The position numbers and the translations under genes are program-made. 58,235 nucleotides of DNA from Thermomicrobiales bacterium. GTDB taxonomy: Bacteria; Chloroflexota; Chloroflexia; Thermomicrobiales; CFX8. Positions 7,729 to 16,577 of this stretch are shown here, piece by piece; the first letter of the stretch is position 1, and the number at the start of each line of letters is the position of its first letter. Under the pieces are notes generated by a model. That model did no database searches, was not told the DNA's origin, and worked only from the letters and a program-made list of their open reading frames with translations. The stretch is taken from the NCBI GenBank assembly GCA_023954495.1, contig JAMLIA010000012.1, positions 1-58,235 on the forward strand, in the 5' to 3' direction.

Positions 7729-9834
7729 ATGAGTGAGAGGGAAAGATCCGTGTTCGTAGGAGGACGGAGATTCAGTCGGCGGAAGCTGCTGGCTGCGATC
7801 CCGGGTGGCTTGCTGCTGGCTGCCGGTCTGGCGGCATGCGGTGGCGATGACGACGAGTCCGGCTCATCGGCGACAGCGACCACAGCCCCTGCCGAGCCAA
7901 CAACCGCTGCCGACACAGCGTCACCAACGACTGCTACATCGCCAACGAGCGAGGCAGTGGCGACAACGTTCCGGCTCATCCCGCTTCCGCCTGAAGAGCT
8001 TGGCGCTCCGCCGGTGCCGGAGGCGGCGGTCTCGACTGCCGAAGGTGCCGTGCCTCACGCTGCTGCGGTTGCCGCGTACGACGACTTCGGCACTGATGCT
8101 GCTCCAGGTGTCTTCCCGCGCATCGTGCGCCACGCCAATGGCGAAACGGAGATCTCGACCAAGCCAGAGCGGGTTGTCGTGCTGGACAGCGGTGAGTTCG
8201 ATTCCGTTGTGAATCTGGGGATTAATCCGGTTGGGACGCTCACCTACGACGTGGAGTTCCTGCCCGAGCATCTCAAGGCACCCTTTAACAATGCAACGCA
8301 TCTGGGCCAGCTGAGCGAGCCCGACATTGAGGCGATTGCCGCACTCAAGCCGGACCTGATCCTCTCCACCAATGTGCGCCACGAAGCGATCTATGAGACG
8401 CTGGCCGCGATTGCGCCGACCGTGTTCGGCATTAGTACCGGTGTCGTCTGGAAGCAGAACTTCGCGTTGCATGCCGCTGCGCTCGGCCTCGAAGAAAAGG
8501 GCGCAACGGTGATCGAAGCGTACGAGGAGCGCGTCCGCGACCTCAACGCCAAGCTGCCAAACCCGCGTCCGACTGTCTCCATCGTTCGGGTGCTCACAGA
8601 CAACCTGCGCTACTACCAGCGGGCGAACTATAGCGGCACACTGCTGACCGACCTGGGTTTGCCACGTCCCGAATCGCAGAACGTCGATGACTTCGCTCTG
8701 TTGAACCAGAGCCTCGAGACGATCGGTGCATCGGCACCGGCTGACTTCATTTATGTCAGCCCGTATGCTGGCGAGCAGGACGATTTCGCCCAGCAGATGC
8801 TGTCGAGTCCGCTCTGGACCGGGCTCGAAGCGGTCAAGGCCGGCAACTTCATGGTTGTCAGCGACGATGTCTGGATGGCCGGCATCGGCTATCGTGCCGC
8901 CGAGCTGATCATGGATGACATTGAGGCGACGCTCGTCGGCCTTGAGGTTGGCTCTGGAGCGACTGATTCGCCATCCGGCGGCTGGACGTTCACCGACGAT
9001 CGCGGCGTCACCGTGTCACTGGCCGAAGCACCGAAGCGGATCGTCGCTCAGACGACATCGGCCGCCGTGCTATGGGATTTCGGTCTCAAGCCGGTCGGCG
9101 TCTACGGCCCGACGGATTTCCAGGCCGGTGACATCAACTTCGACGAGGTCGAGTACGTTGGCGACTACGGCGCGCTTGACATGGAGAAGCTGATCGCCCT
9201 GAAGGCCGACATTTACGTTGACCTGACGCCAGATGGCACCGCCCTCTGGTATCTCTCCGCTGACGAGCAGAAGCGGGTTGAGGCGATCATGCCGACGCTC
9301 GGATTCACCATGCAGGGTGTCTCCGTTCTGACTCAGATCCAGCGCTTCGAGAGTTTTGTTGAAGCGCTCGGCGTTGATCTGAGTTCCCCGGAGCAAGCCG
9401 CCATAAAGTCAGACTTCGACGACGCCGAGGCAGAACTGAAGGACGCCATCGCATCGAACCCGGGCCTGAAGGCCATTGTCATATCGCCGACTCCGGAAGA
9501 GATCTACGTAGCCTCACCCGACTTCATGATCGACATGTGGTATTGGCGTGATCTTGGTCTCGACCTGGTCGAGCCAGAGACTGACGATTACTGGGAGATC
9601 CTCAGCTGGGAGCAGGCGAACAAGTATCCCGCAGATCTGATCCTCGTTGATGCGCGTTCCATCGATCAGCTTGGTGAGCTGGATTCGATCGGGACGTGGA
9701 CCTCGTTGCCGGCTGTGGCGGCGGGGCAGATCGGACCGTGGTACGCCGGTGCACCGTATAGCTACGTGCAGTTGGCACCGACCATGAGGGAACTCGCCGG
9801 CATCATCCGCGATGCCGACGCAAACCTCGTCTGA
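7729..9834 (+). CDS. Lipoprotein with two tandem FecB-like siderophore-binding domains
   Basis: The frame is open from 7681. I prefer the ATG at 7729 (MSERERSVFVGG), which leads into RRFSRRKLL, a twin-arginine-like signal ending in lipobox LAAC-GGDDD. A Ser/Thr/Pro/Ala linker follows. Domain 1 (about 144-430 of the longest frame) begins FPRIVRHANGETEI..KPERVVVL and has IAALKPDLILST. Domain 2 (about 434-717) begins WTFTDDRGVTVSLAEAPKRIVA and has LIALKADIYVD. Each is a full class-III (TroA/FecB) binding fold, whereas normal binding proteins have one. It should be anchored outside the membrane and feed the divergently encoded permeases. Confidence 0.9.
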   Translation: MSERERSVFVGGRRFSRRKLLAAIPGGLLLAAGLAACGGDDDESGSSATATTAPAEPTTAADTASPTTATSPTSEAVATTFRLIPLPPEELGAPPVPEAAVSTAEGAVPHAAAVAAYDDFGTDAAPGVFPRIVRHANGETEISTKPERVVVLDSGEFDSVVNLGINPVGTLTYDVEFLPEHLKAPFNNATHLGQLSEPDIEAIAALKPDLILSTNVRHEAIYETLAAIAPTVFGISTGVVWKQNFALHAAALGLEEKGATVIEAYEERVRDLNAKLPNPRPTVSIVRVLTDNLRYYQRANYSGTLLTDLGLPRPESQNVDDFALLNQSLETIGASAPADFIYVSPYAGEQDDFAQQMLSSPLWTGLEAVKAGNFMVVSDDVWMAGIGYRAAELIMDDIEATLVGLEVGSGATDSPSGGWTFTDDRGVTVSLAEAPKRIVAQTTSAAVLWDFGLKPVGVYGPTDFQAGDINFDEVEYVGDYGALDMEKLIALKADIYVDLTPDGTALWYLSADEQKRVEAIMPTLGFTMQGVSVLTQIQRFESFVEALGVDLSSPEQAAIKSDFDDAEAELKDAIASNPGLKAIVISPTPEEIYVASPDFMIDMWYWRDLGLDLVEPETDDYWEILSWEQANKYPADLILVDARSIDQLGELDSIGTWTSLPAVAAGQIGPWYAGAPYSYVQLAPTMRELAGIIRDADANLV

Positions 9835-9872
9835 CTCTCACGAGGCAGGCAAGGTTCACCTATCGGAATCCC

Positions 9873-9904
9873 GCAAGCGGCGTGCTGACCGGCACGCCGC
9901 TTGC
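9873..9904 (+). terminator. Perfect hairpin after the binding-protein gene
   Basis: GCAAGCGGCGTGC (9873-9885) pairs perfectly with GCACGCCGCTTGC (9892-9904) around a 6-base loop, 39 bases after the stop. It lacks a strong T-run (CATTTCC follows) but is the obvious end of the transcript. The rest of 9905-10084 shows no gene. Confidence 0.7.
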
Positions 9905-10084
9905 CATTTCCACAGCAATGACGCCGAAAGCGTTGACAGCCACCGTATTATCAGCGGAACACGGTATCCGTCGGGACGCCTGTGACACGTAGTCGGTGAT
10001 GAACGGCGTGTCAACGACGCGAGACCCGTCTGCATCGGCTTTTCATCAGTGCTACGCATCCCGATCTGTGACATCGTGGAAAAA

Positions 10085-10113
10085 TTGACCATGCGCATGC
10101 GTGGTGTTATCCT
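10085..10113 (+). promoter_or_regulatory. Predicted promoter of the LysM-M23 gene
   Basis: TTGACC (10085-10090) and TATCCT (10108-10113) are 17 bases apart. Transcription would begin near 10120, which supports the ATG at 10137 rather than the GTG at 10101 as translation start. A short dyad (ACCA..GC / GC..TGGT, 10089-10106) overlaps the spacer and might be an operator. Confidence 0.45.
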
Positions 10114-10136
10114 CGTGGTGGGTGTCCGTACACCCT

Positions 10137-11903
10137 ATGGAGCGTGAAGACGACGCCGATTCTGATGCATATTCCGTGCGGAGACGTCGCCCCGAACGAC
10201 ATCGTGTGGGGTTGATGCTCTGGGGATGGAGTGGTCGAGTGGACCTACGAGACTGGGGATCGCGAGATCCGGATAGCGGGACCGGCCGATCGCGTTCGGG
10301 CGGCTTGGCCGGAGCGACGACATTGACGCCGTTCATCCCGCAGTTCGAGTGGTCGCCGGAGTCGCCGGATTTCCCGCTGCCATTCCCGGGCGGCGCTGAA
10401 CGCGCGGCAGTTGCTGCACACGCGGCTGGTGATGTGCGACCTGGCGCTTCGTTGGAGGAAGTCTTTTCAACAACGCCGAGCTGGATGAAGCTAGCCCCGG
10501 TGGCTCTGCTGCTCTTCGCGGTGACAGCGTTCGCCGCCTGGCAGCTCCTTGGCACTGATGACAACAGCCCGCCAGCGACCAGCACCGTTGGCACATCCGC
10601 CCTGTCGACAACCGAGACCAACGGCTCAGCCACACAGCGCCCAGGTGCAGGCGGCGCTGAGGCCAGCCCGACTGGCGGATCTGCGGTGGCGGGCTCGACC
10701 AGCCAGGCAACGGCAGACTCAACGGCCACCAATGGCGAAGGCGAAGTCGGTGAGGGCGAGACCGGGACCGGATCATCTGCACCCGGCACCGATGGGACGC
10801 AGGCACCGATCGTCGCGCAGACCGTTGACGACGGTGAGTCGCTGGCGGATGTCGCACGGACGTGGGGACTGAACGTCTCGACCCTCGTTTGGGCGAATCC
10901 GGACATCGACGATCCGACGGCCCCGCTCGAAGGTGGTACGTCCATTTCGGTCCCAGTCGTCGATGGTGTGACCTACACCGTCCAGGACGGCGACACGCTG
11001 GAATCTATCGCGGCGCAGTTTGATGTCGACACATCGGCAATCACGGGTGTCATTCAGAACGGCGTGGCGTCGAGTGCCGATCTGCAACCCGGCTCGACTA
11101 TCACGATCTACAATGCCCGGCCAGTGAGTCGTCCGACAGTTGCGCACTATACCGTGGCCAAGGGTGATGATCTGTGGAAGATCGCCAGCTTCTACGGCCT
11201 GAATCCGGTCACAATCGCCGTGGCGAACGACTTGCCGGACGACTACCTCATCTACCCGGATCAGGTGCTGGTCATCCCGCCGGCAGACGGTATTCTCTAC
11301 ACCGTACAGGCGGGCGAAAGCGTCGAGACGATCGCCGCAGCCTACAACGTCGCAGCAGACGTCATCATCAACTTCCCGTTCAACAATCTGTCCGCCGGAC
11401 AGACGCTGCAGGTCGGACAGCAGATCCTGATTCCGACGGTCGACCTCTCCAACGCTGCCGGTGGCAAGGGCGGTGTCGATGTTGGACCGGCCCAGGACCC
11501 ATTCGCGGAGACGGCTCAGGCGACGGGTGCGGCTGAAGCAACGGGAACATTCATGTGGCCGGTCACCGGAACCGTTACGACTGAGTTCGGCGGTGGCCAC
11601 AACGGCCTCGATATCGCCAACGTCGCCTGGACGCCGATCGTTGCTGCAGATGGTGGCGTCGTGACCTTCTCCGGCTGGAACGAGTTCGGCCTGGGCTACG
11701 CCGTAGCGATTGACCACGAGAACGGCTACGTCACGTGGTACGGCCACATGGTCGAGCCTCCGGCAGTGAAGGCAGGCGATCGCGTCAGCCAGGGACAGTG
11801 GCTCGGAAGCATGGGCTCGACGGGCAAGTCGACCGGCCCGCACCTTCACTTCGTGGTGCTGCACAACAGCATCTACGAGAACCCACTTCAATACCTGCCA
11901 TAA
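10137..11903 (+). CDS. Membrane-anchored LysM-repeat M23 peptidoglycan endopeptidase
   Basis: A 588-residue protein from ATG 10137. It has a charged cytoplasmic N-terminus, one membrane helix (LAPVALLLFAVTAFAAWQLL), and a long Ser/Thr/Gly/Ala linker. Four LysM-like repeats follow; each starts near YTVxxGDxLxxIA (first copy QTVDDGESLADVA; then YTVQDGDTLESIA, YTVAKGDDLWKIA, YTVQAGESVETIA). The C-terminal M23 domain has metal ligands GGGHNGLDIA and HLHF. Such enzymes cut peptide cross-links in the wall, or activate amidases if inactive; here the HxxxD and HxH ligands are present. It precedes mreBC, in keeping with a wall-growth role. Confidence 0.9.
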   Translation: MEREDDADSDAYSVRRRRPERHRVGLMLWGWSGRVDLRDWGSRDPDSGTGRSRSGGLAGATTLTPFIPQFEWSPESPDFPLPFPGGAERAAVAAHAAGDVRPGASLEEVFSTTPSWMKLAPVALLLFAVTAFAAWQLLGTDDNSPPATSTVGTSALSTTETNGSATQRPGAGGAEASPTGGSAVAGSTSQATADSTATNGEGEVGEGETGTGSSAPGTDGTQAPIVAQTVDDGESLADVARTWGLNVSTLVWANPDIDDPTAPLEGGTSISVPVVDGVTYTVQDGDTLESIAAQFDVDTSAITGVIQNGVASSADLQPGSTITIYNARPVSRPTVAHYTVAKGDDLWKIASFYGLNPVTIAVANDLPDDYLIYPDQVLVIPPADGILYTVQAGESVETIAAAYNVAADVIINFPFNNLSAGQTLQVGQQILIPTVDLSNAAGGKGGVDVGPAQDPFAETAQATGAAEATGTFMWPVTGTVTTEFGGGHNGLDIANVAWTPIVAADGGVVTFSGWNEFGLGYAVAIDHENGYVTWYGHMVEPPAVKAGDRVSQGQWLGSMGSTGKSTGPHLHFVVLHNSIYENPLQYLP

Positions 11904-11924
11904 CGCTGGGGTACCAGGGAGGTG

Positions 11925-11963
11925 GGCACGAGCGAGACCGGCAGCAGCCGTCTCGCTTGTGCC
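11925..11963 (+). terminator. Hairpin terminator after the M23 gene
   Basis: GGCACGAGCGAGAC (11925-11938) pairs with GTCTCGCTTGTGCC (11950-11963) with one G-U pair over an 11-base loop, 22 bases after the stop codon. A GATTTCTG tail follows. It separates the M23 gene from the mreB leader. Confidence 0.65.
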
Positions 11964-12035
11964 GATTTCTGCGTGCTGCCCGAATACGCCGTGATAGACT
12001 TCTGCGGTGCCCTCCACGTGGACGGTACCTGTTTT

Positions 12036-12058
12036 CCGCGATCTGACGCGGATTTTTT
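12036..12058 (+). terminator. Short intrinsic terminator/attenuator in the mreB leader
   Basis: CCGCG, loop ATCTGA, CGCGG, then ATTTTTT form a compact textbook intrinsic terminator only 49 bases before the mreB ATG. A second small hairpin (TCGCC..GGCGA near 12070-12086) lies between it and the gene. Placed after the M23 terminator, it may attenuate mreB rather than end the previous gene. Confidence 0.6.
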
Positions 12059-12106
12059 GATGCTGACCTCGCCTTCATGAGGCGATCATTCTGAGGTTTC
12101 CGCACG

Positions 12107-13165
12107 ATGATCCGGCCCCTGAACTACTTCTTTGGCCTCTTCAGTCGGGATCTGGGGATCGACCTCGGGACCGCAAATACGCTTGTCTACGTCCGAGGCA
12201 AAGGGATCGTGATCTCTGAGCCTTCCGTCGTCGCGATCGATACCAAGTCCAAGCGCGCGTTGGCCGTTGGTGTTGAGGCGAAGGCGATGGTCGGGAAGAC
12301 GCCCGAAGCGATCGTCGCGGTGCGACCGTTGAAGGATGGCGTCATCGCCGACTTCGACACGGTCGAGCTAATGCTGCACTACTTCATCGAGAAGGTTCAC
12401 GTTCAGCGCATCATGGCCCCGCACCCGCGTGTCGTCATCGGCATTCCGTCTGGCGTAACCGAAGTTGAGAAGCGCGCAGCCAAGGACGCGGCGCTCTCTG
12501 CCGGCGCTCGCGAGGCGTACACGATCGAGGAGCCGATGGCGGCGGCGATCGGCGCAGGGTTGCCGATCAATGAGCCGGTCGGCAGCATGATCGTCGACAT
12601 CGGCGGCGGCACAACTGAGGTGGCGGTCGTTTCACTGGGTGGCATCGTCGTCAATCATTCGCTGCGCGTCGCCGGTGACGAGATCGACGAAGCGATCATC
12701 CAGTACGCTCGCCGCGACCACAATCTCGTAATCGGGGAGCGGACAGCGGAGAACGCCAAGATCGCCGCCGGATCAGCCTATCCGCTGGAAGAAGAGCGCC
12801 GCGTGACATTGCGCGGCCGCGACCTGTTGACCGGTCTGCCCAAGTCAGTCGAAGTCTCTAGCGTCGAGATCCGCGACGCGATCAGTGGGCCAGTGAACAT
12901 GATCGTCGATACCGTGAAGACCTGTGTCGAAGAGACGCCGCCCGAGCTCGTCGCCGACATCATGGAGCAGGGCATCATCCTCGGCGGCGGTGGCGCACTG
13001 CTGTTGGGGCTGGATCGCCGCTTGCAGTCCGAGCTGCGCATGCCGGTGCGTCGAGCTGAGGATCCGCTGACGTGCGTGGCGCGCGGAACCGGGCGGGTCG
13101 CCGAGGCGTTGCATCTGTATTCCAGGGCGCTGGCCAGCGGCCAGGAACTCCGGCGAGGGGTTTGA
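12107..13165 (+). CDS. mreB: MreB rod-shape actin homologue
   Basis: A 352-residue protein with the MreB/Mbl signature throughout. Phosphate-binding motifs are DLGIDLGTANTLVY near residue 15 and VDIGGGTTEVAVVSLGG near 165, with GIILGGGGALLLGLD near the end as the adenosine site. MreB assembles into membrane-bound filaments that guide the elongation synthesis complex. Its usual length is 330-350, so it is complete. mreC follows 6 bases after the stop, then murT and gatD, forming one operon. No mreD or rodA/pbp2 gene is adjacent. Confidence 0.97.
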   Translation: MIRPLNYFFGLFSRDLGIDLGTANTLVYVRGKGIVISEPSVVAIDTKSKRALAVGVEAKAMVGKTPEAIVAVRPLKDGVIADFDTVELMLHYFIEKVHVQRIMAPHPRVVIGIPSGVTEVEKRAAKDAALSAGAREAYTIEEPMAAAIGAGLPINEPVGSMIVDIGGGTTEVAVVSLGGIVVNHSLRVAGDEIDEAIIQYARRDHNLVIGERTAENAKIAAGSAYPLEEERRVTLRGRDLLTGLPKSVEVSSVEIRDAISGPVNMIVDTVKTCVEETPPELVADIMEQGIILGGGGALLLGLDRRLQSELRMPVRRAEDPLTCVARGTGRVAEALHLYSRALASGQELRRGV

Positions 13166-13171
13166 GTCCGG

Positions 13172-14026
13172 GTGTTTTCCCTGTCAGCTACGGCACGACG
13201 CAACCTTGCGGTCATCGCAGCGGTTGTCGTCGCAGCGCTGTTGTTGATGTTCGCCGACACGCGCGGCTTGCTTGATGCTCCGAAGCGCCTGGCCGACAAC
13301 GTCGTTTCGCCGGTGAGCAGCGCGCTGACTTCGCTTGGCATGGGGATCGGCAAGGACAATCCGGGCGGCGACCCGACGCTGCGCCAGCAGCTCGATGAGG
13401 TAACCGCCGAGCGCGACGCGTTGCTGGCGGAGAACGCAAAGCTGAAGGAGCTTTCCAGCGAAGTCGAGAACCTTCGTCAGCAGCTCAACTTCCAGGAATC
13501 CCGGCCCGACCTCACCTACGTCACCGCCGAGGTCATCAGCCGCGACCCGGAGAGCCGCGAGAAGTTCGTCATCATCAACCGCGGATCGAACGATGGGTTG
13601 CAGATCGGCATGGCCGTCGTCAGCCCCAACTTCCTGGTCGGCCAGATCACTGAGGTTGAAGCGAACCGCGCCAAGGTACTGTTGATTATCGACTCCGGCT
13701 TCCAGACGGGCGGGCGGCTGCAGATGGCGCGTGCCGAAGGCATCGTCTACGGGCTCTGGCAGGAGGGCGGGCGCGTCGAGATGCGTCACATTCCGTATGA
13801 TGTCAACATCGACGATCGCGAGGTTGTCGTCACCTCCGGCAAGTCGGCCGGTATCCCCGAAGGTCTCGTTGTCGGCAAGGTGATGGAAATCAAGAAAAAT
13901 CAGGCACAGAACGAGACGGTCGTCGAGATCCTGCCGCTGGTCAACTTCGAGAATCTGGAATCGGTGACGGTCATTACCGGCACGACTCCTGCTCAACCAC
14001 AAGAACAGGCGACACCCGGCACATGA
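13172..14026 (+). CDS. mreC: MreC rod-shape-determining protein
   Basis: A 284-residue protein starting with GTG at 13172. It has a short N-terminus, a single membrane helix (NLAVIAAVVVAALLLMF), a coiled coil (about residues 70-110, LRQQLDEVTAERDALLAENAKL), then the two beta-barrels of MreC (VINRGSNDGL-type turn IINRGSNDGLQIGM, LLIIDSGFQTGGRL). In known systems it connects MreB with PBP2 on the outer face of the membrane. The stop overlaps the murT ATG (ATGA), so translation is coupled. Confidence 0.95.
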   Translation: MFSLSATARRNLAVIAAVVVAALLLMFADTRGLLDAPKRLADNVVSPVSSALTSLGMGIGKDNPGGDPTLRQQLDEVTAERDALLAENAKLKELSSEVENLRQQLNFQESRPDLTYVTAEVISRDPESREKFVIINRGSNDGLQIGMAVVSPNFLVGQITEVEANRAKVLLIIDSGFQTGGRLQMARAEGIVYGLWQEGGRVEMRHIPYDVNIDDREVVVTSGKSAGIPEGLVVGKVMEIKKNQAQNETVVEILPLVNFENLESVTVITGTTPAQPQEQATPGT

Positions 14027-15456
14027 CACGCACGATCGATCCACGTTTGCTGCTGGCGACAACGACGAGCAAGGCGCTCACCGTCGGTATCCGGCGGCTT
14101 GGTCGTGGTGGCGGCACGGCGCTGCCGGGACTCGTCGCCGGGTATCTCGACCCACGAATGCTCGACAAGCTGGCGCAGCGTCTGCCACTTGGCACGGTGG
14201 TCGTTGCGGGCACCAACGGCAAGACGACGACCAGCAGGATGCTCGCGGGCATGCTCGCTGAATCCGGCCATCGCGTGGCCCACAATCGCTCCGGCTCGAA
14301 CCTGGTGCGAGGCATTTCCGCCGCACTCGCCGAGCAGATGCGCGCGTTTGGCAGCGGCGGACCCGAAATCGGCGTGATCGAGAGCGATGAGAACGCCCTG
14401 CCGGAGATCCTGCGTCGAACCAGTCCGCGCGTCGTCGTGCTGCTGAATCTGTTCCGCGATCAGCTCGACCGCTACGGAGAGCTGGAGACCATCGCGTCGC
14501 GCTGGCGTGAGGCGCTGCGTACGCTCGATTCGTCGACGACGCTCGTTGTCAACGCCGACGATCCGACACTCGCCGCGCTGGCTGCTGATTCGCCGGCAAC
14601 GGTCGTGGCGTTCGGCCTGACCGAGGCGACAGCAACGCTCGCAGCACTGCCGCATGCCTCCGACGCCGCTGCCTGCCGCATCTGCGAGTCGCCGTTGCAG
14701 TATCATGCACTCTTTCTATCGCATCTCGGCCATTGGCACTGCCCCTCATGCGGCGCCGAGCGCCCGGAGTTGCTGCTCGCCGCGTCATCGATCCGGCTGA
14801 ATGGCATGCGTGGTCTGACGATGGATATCGAGGATCGACGCGGTCCGGAGGCAACGGTTGCAGGCGATCTGGAGGTCGCGTTGCCGGGTCTGTACAACGC
14901 GTACAACGCGCTGGCCGCGACGGCGGCAGCGCGTGTGCTCGGGCTTGAGTTCGAGCCGATCAGCCGCGCGCTGTCCTCGTTCGAAGCCGCATTCGGTCGG
15001 CTGGAGCGGGTGACCTATCGCGGCAGGACGTTGACCCTGGCACTGTCGAAAAACCCGGTTGGCTTCAATGAGATCCTGCGCATGATTACTGGCGAGCCAT
15101 TGCAGATGCCGCTGGTCATTGCAATCAACGACCTTGACGCCGATGGCCGCGATGTCTCCTGGCTATGGGATGTTGACTTCGAAGTGCTGGCCGAGCCACA
15201 GCATGAGGCAGCGTGGTTCATCGCAGCCGGTCTGCGTGGACACGATCTGGCAGTGCGGCTGAAGTACGGCGGTATCGCCAGTGAACGCATCAACGACGCG
15301 TCCTGCGGTCGCCCGCTCGGCGAGGTGCTTGACGAGGTCATCGACGCTACCCCCAAAGGTAGCGACGTCTTCATGCTGCTGACTTATACCGCCCTGCTGC
15401 AACTGAGGCAGGCGCTGGCAGATCGCGGCGTCGTCGAGGAATTCTGGGCGCAGTAG
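14023..15456 (+). CDS. murT: MurT, lipid II isoglutaminyl synthase ligase subunit
   Basis: A 477-residue Mur-ligase-family protein. The P-loop AGTNGKTTT lies at 62-70, followed by the central domain (ESDENALPEIL, VLLNLFRDQLDRYGE). A zinc ribbon with C218, C221, C240 and C243 is inserted in this domain, as in Gram-positive MurT. A C-terminal DUF1727 domain follows (LSKNPVGFNEILRMI, INDLDADGRDVSWLWDVDFE). With GatD it amidates the D-glutamate of lipid II to D-isoglutamine using ATP and ammonia. It overlaps mreC by four bases and precedes gatD by 22. Confidence 0.95.
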   Translation: MTRTIDPRLLLATTTSKALTVGIRRLGRGGGTALPGLVAGYLDPRMLDKLAQRLPLGTVVVAGTNGKTTTSRMLAGMLAESGHRVAHNRSGSNLVRGISAALAEQMRAFGSGGPEIGVIESDENALPEILRRTSPRVVVLLNLFRDQLDRYGELETIASRWREALRTLDSSTTLVVNADDPTLAALAADSPATVVAFGLTEATATLAALPHASDAAACRICESPLQYHALFLSHLGHWHCPSCGAERPELLLAASSIRLNGMRGLTMDIEDRRGPEATVAGDLEVALPGLYNAYNALAATAAARVLGLEFEPISRALSSFEAAFGRLERVTYRGRTLTLALSKNPVGFNEILRMITGEPLQMPLVIAINDLDADGRDVSWLWDVDFEVLAEPQHEAAWFIAAGLRGHDLAVRLKYGGIASERINDASCGRPLGEVLDEVIDATPKGSDVFMLLTYTALLQLRQALADRGVVEEFWAQ

Positions 15457-15478
15457 CCTCGGAAGTGGAGCAACATCA

Positions 15479-16210
15479 ATGCAGTTACGAATCGGCTGGC
15501 TCTACGGGCACGAGATGAACATCTATGGTGATCGTGGCAACGTCATGGCGCTAGCGCGTCGTGGCGAGTGGCGCGGCCTGGAAACGACCGTCGTCACGAT
15601 CGGCCTCGGCGATCCGATTGACGTTGATGAAATCGACCTCTACTTCTGGGGCGGCGGGCAGGATCGTGAGCAAATCGCCGTTTCCCGAGATCTGCAGGGC
15701 GAAAAGGGCGCAGCACTGCGCGTCGCCGTTGAGGATGGCGCGCCCGTCCTGGCTGTCTGCGGCGGTTATCAGTTGTTGGGGCATTCGTATCACCCACACG
15801 AGGGCGACGACCTGCCCGGCATCAGCGCGATCGACGTCACCAGCGAAGCCGGGCACGAGCGCTTCATCGGCAACGTGGTTGTTGATACAGACGAGTTCGA
15901 TACCCTGGTTGGCTTCGAGAATCACTCCGGGAAGACGCACCTCGGATCCGGCGTCACACCGCTCGGGCGCGTGCGCGTCGGTCGCGGAAACAACGGCACC
16001 GACGGCACCGAAGGCGCGCGCTATCGCAATGTTGTCGGCTGCTACCTGCATGGTGCGCTGCTGCCGAAAAACCCGCACCTTGCAGACTGGCTGATCGAGC
16101 GCGCGTTAGAGCGGCGCTATGGCGACGTCACGCTCGCCTCCCTCGACAGTACCCTGGAACGACGCGCCCACGACGGCGTCGTCGCCCGCGCCGCTGCGCT
16201 GCAGAGGTGA
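15479..16210 (+). CDS. gatD: GatD, glutamine amidotransferase subunit of lipid II isoglutaminyl synthase
   Basis: A 243-residue CobB/CobQ-like class-I glutamine amidotransferase. The nucleophile is C94 in LAVCGGYQLLG and the catalytic His is H191 in GCYLHGALLPKNP, at nearly the same spacing as in characterised GatD. It produces ammonia from glutamine for MurT. The start ATG follows GTGGAGC. It ends the mreB-mreC-murT-gatD operon; the composite repeat starts 34 bases later. Confidence 0.95.
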   Translation: MQLRIGWLYGHEMNIYGDRGNVMALARRGEWRGLETTVVTIGLGDPIDVDEIDLYFWGGGQDREQIAVSRDLQGEKGAALRVAVEDGAPVLAVCGGYQLLGHSYHPHEGDDLPGISAIDVTSEAGHERFIGNVVVDTDEFDTLVGFENHSGKTHLGSGVTPLGRVRVGRGNNGTDGTEGARYRNVVGCYLHGALLPKNPHLADWLIERALERRYGDVTLASLDSTLERRAHDGVVARAAALQR

Positions 16211-16243
16211 GAGCAGTGTTCCAACCAGTGCTCCGCAACGGTG

Positions 16244-16458
16244 GAGTGTCGCCTCACAGCGATTACAGCGCCAGCGCTGTCCCTGCTTCAGGGTTTAGCG
16301 GCGGCTCTTTCGCCTGACAAGTTCGGTGAGCCCAACCGCTCAATGCGTTGTCAATGTTGAGTTTTCAGATCGGCAGCCTCCCATTTCTTCTGTCATTTCA
16401 AGTTCACGCGAGAAATCACGCCTGCGTTGGACTGTGTCAAACGGGCGGGAGGTACGCC
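16244..16458. repeat. Composite dispersed repeat, copy 3 (inverse of copy 2)
   Basis: Module 1 starts GAGTGTCGCCTCAC at 16244 and contains the exact CAGCGCCAGCGCTG dyad and GCCTGACAAG. Module 2 is GCCCAACCGCTCAATGCG then TTGTCAATG (16330-16357). Module 3 begins CTGTCATTTCAAG (16390) with CCTGCGTTGGACTG, and its right end is degenerate or missing. Order and orientation relative to the preceding gene (gatD) match copy 2 relative to the FhuF-like gene. No gene is seen in 16211-16645. Confidence 0.72.
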
Positions 16459-16577
16459 CGTTTAGCGACATGGCAACTCTGCAACAGCGATGATTGCCGA
16501 TCCAACAAACTTCTCGCCGCCAGTCTGCGCTACCCAACTCGCTACATCATCATGACTTGCGTGATGTGATTCACGAT

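Noticed and set aside
10052-12017. Long minus-strand frames opposite the LysM-M23 gene (297 and 414 residues)
   Set aside because: They are antisense shadows of a GC-rich coding region; the + strand product has clear LysM and M23 motifs.
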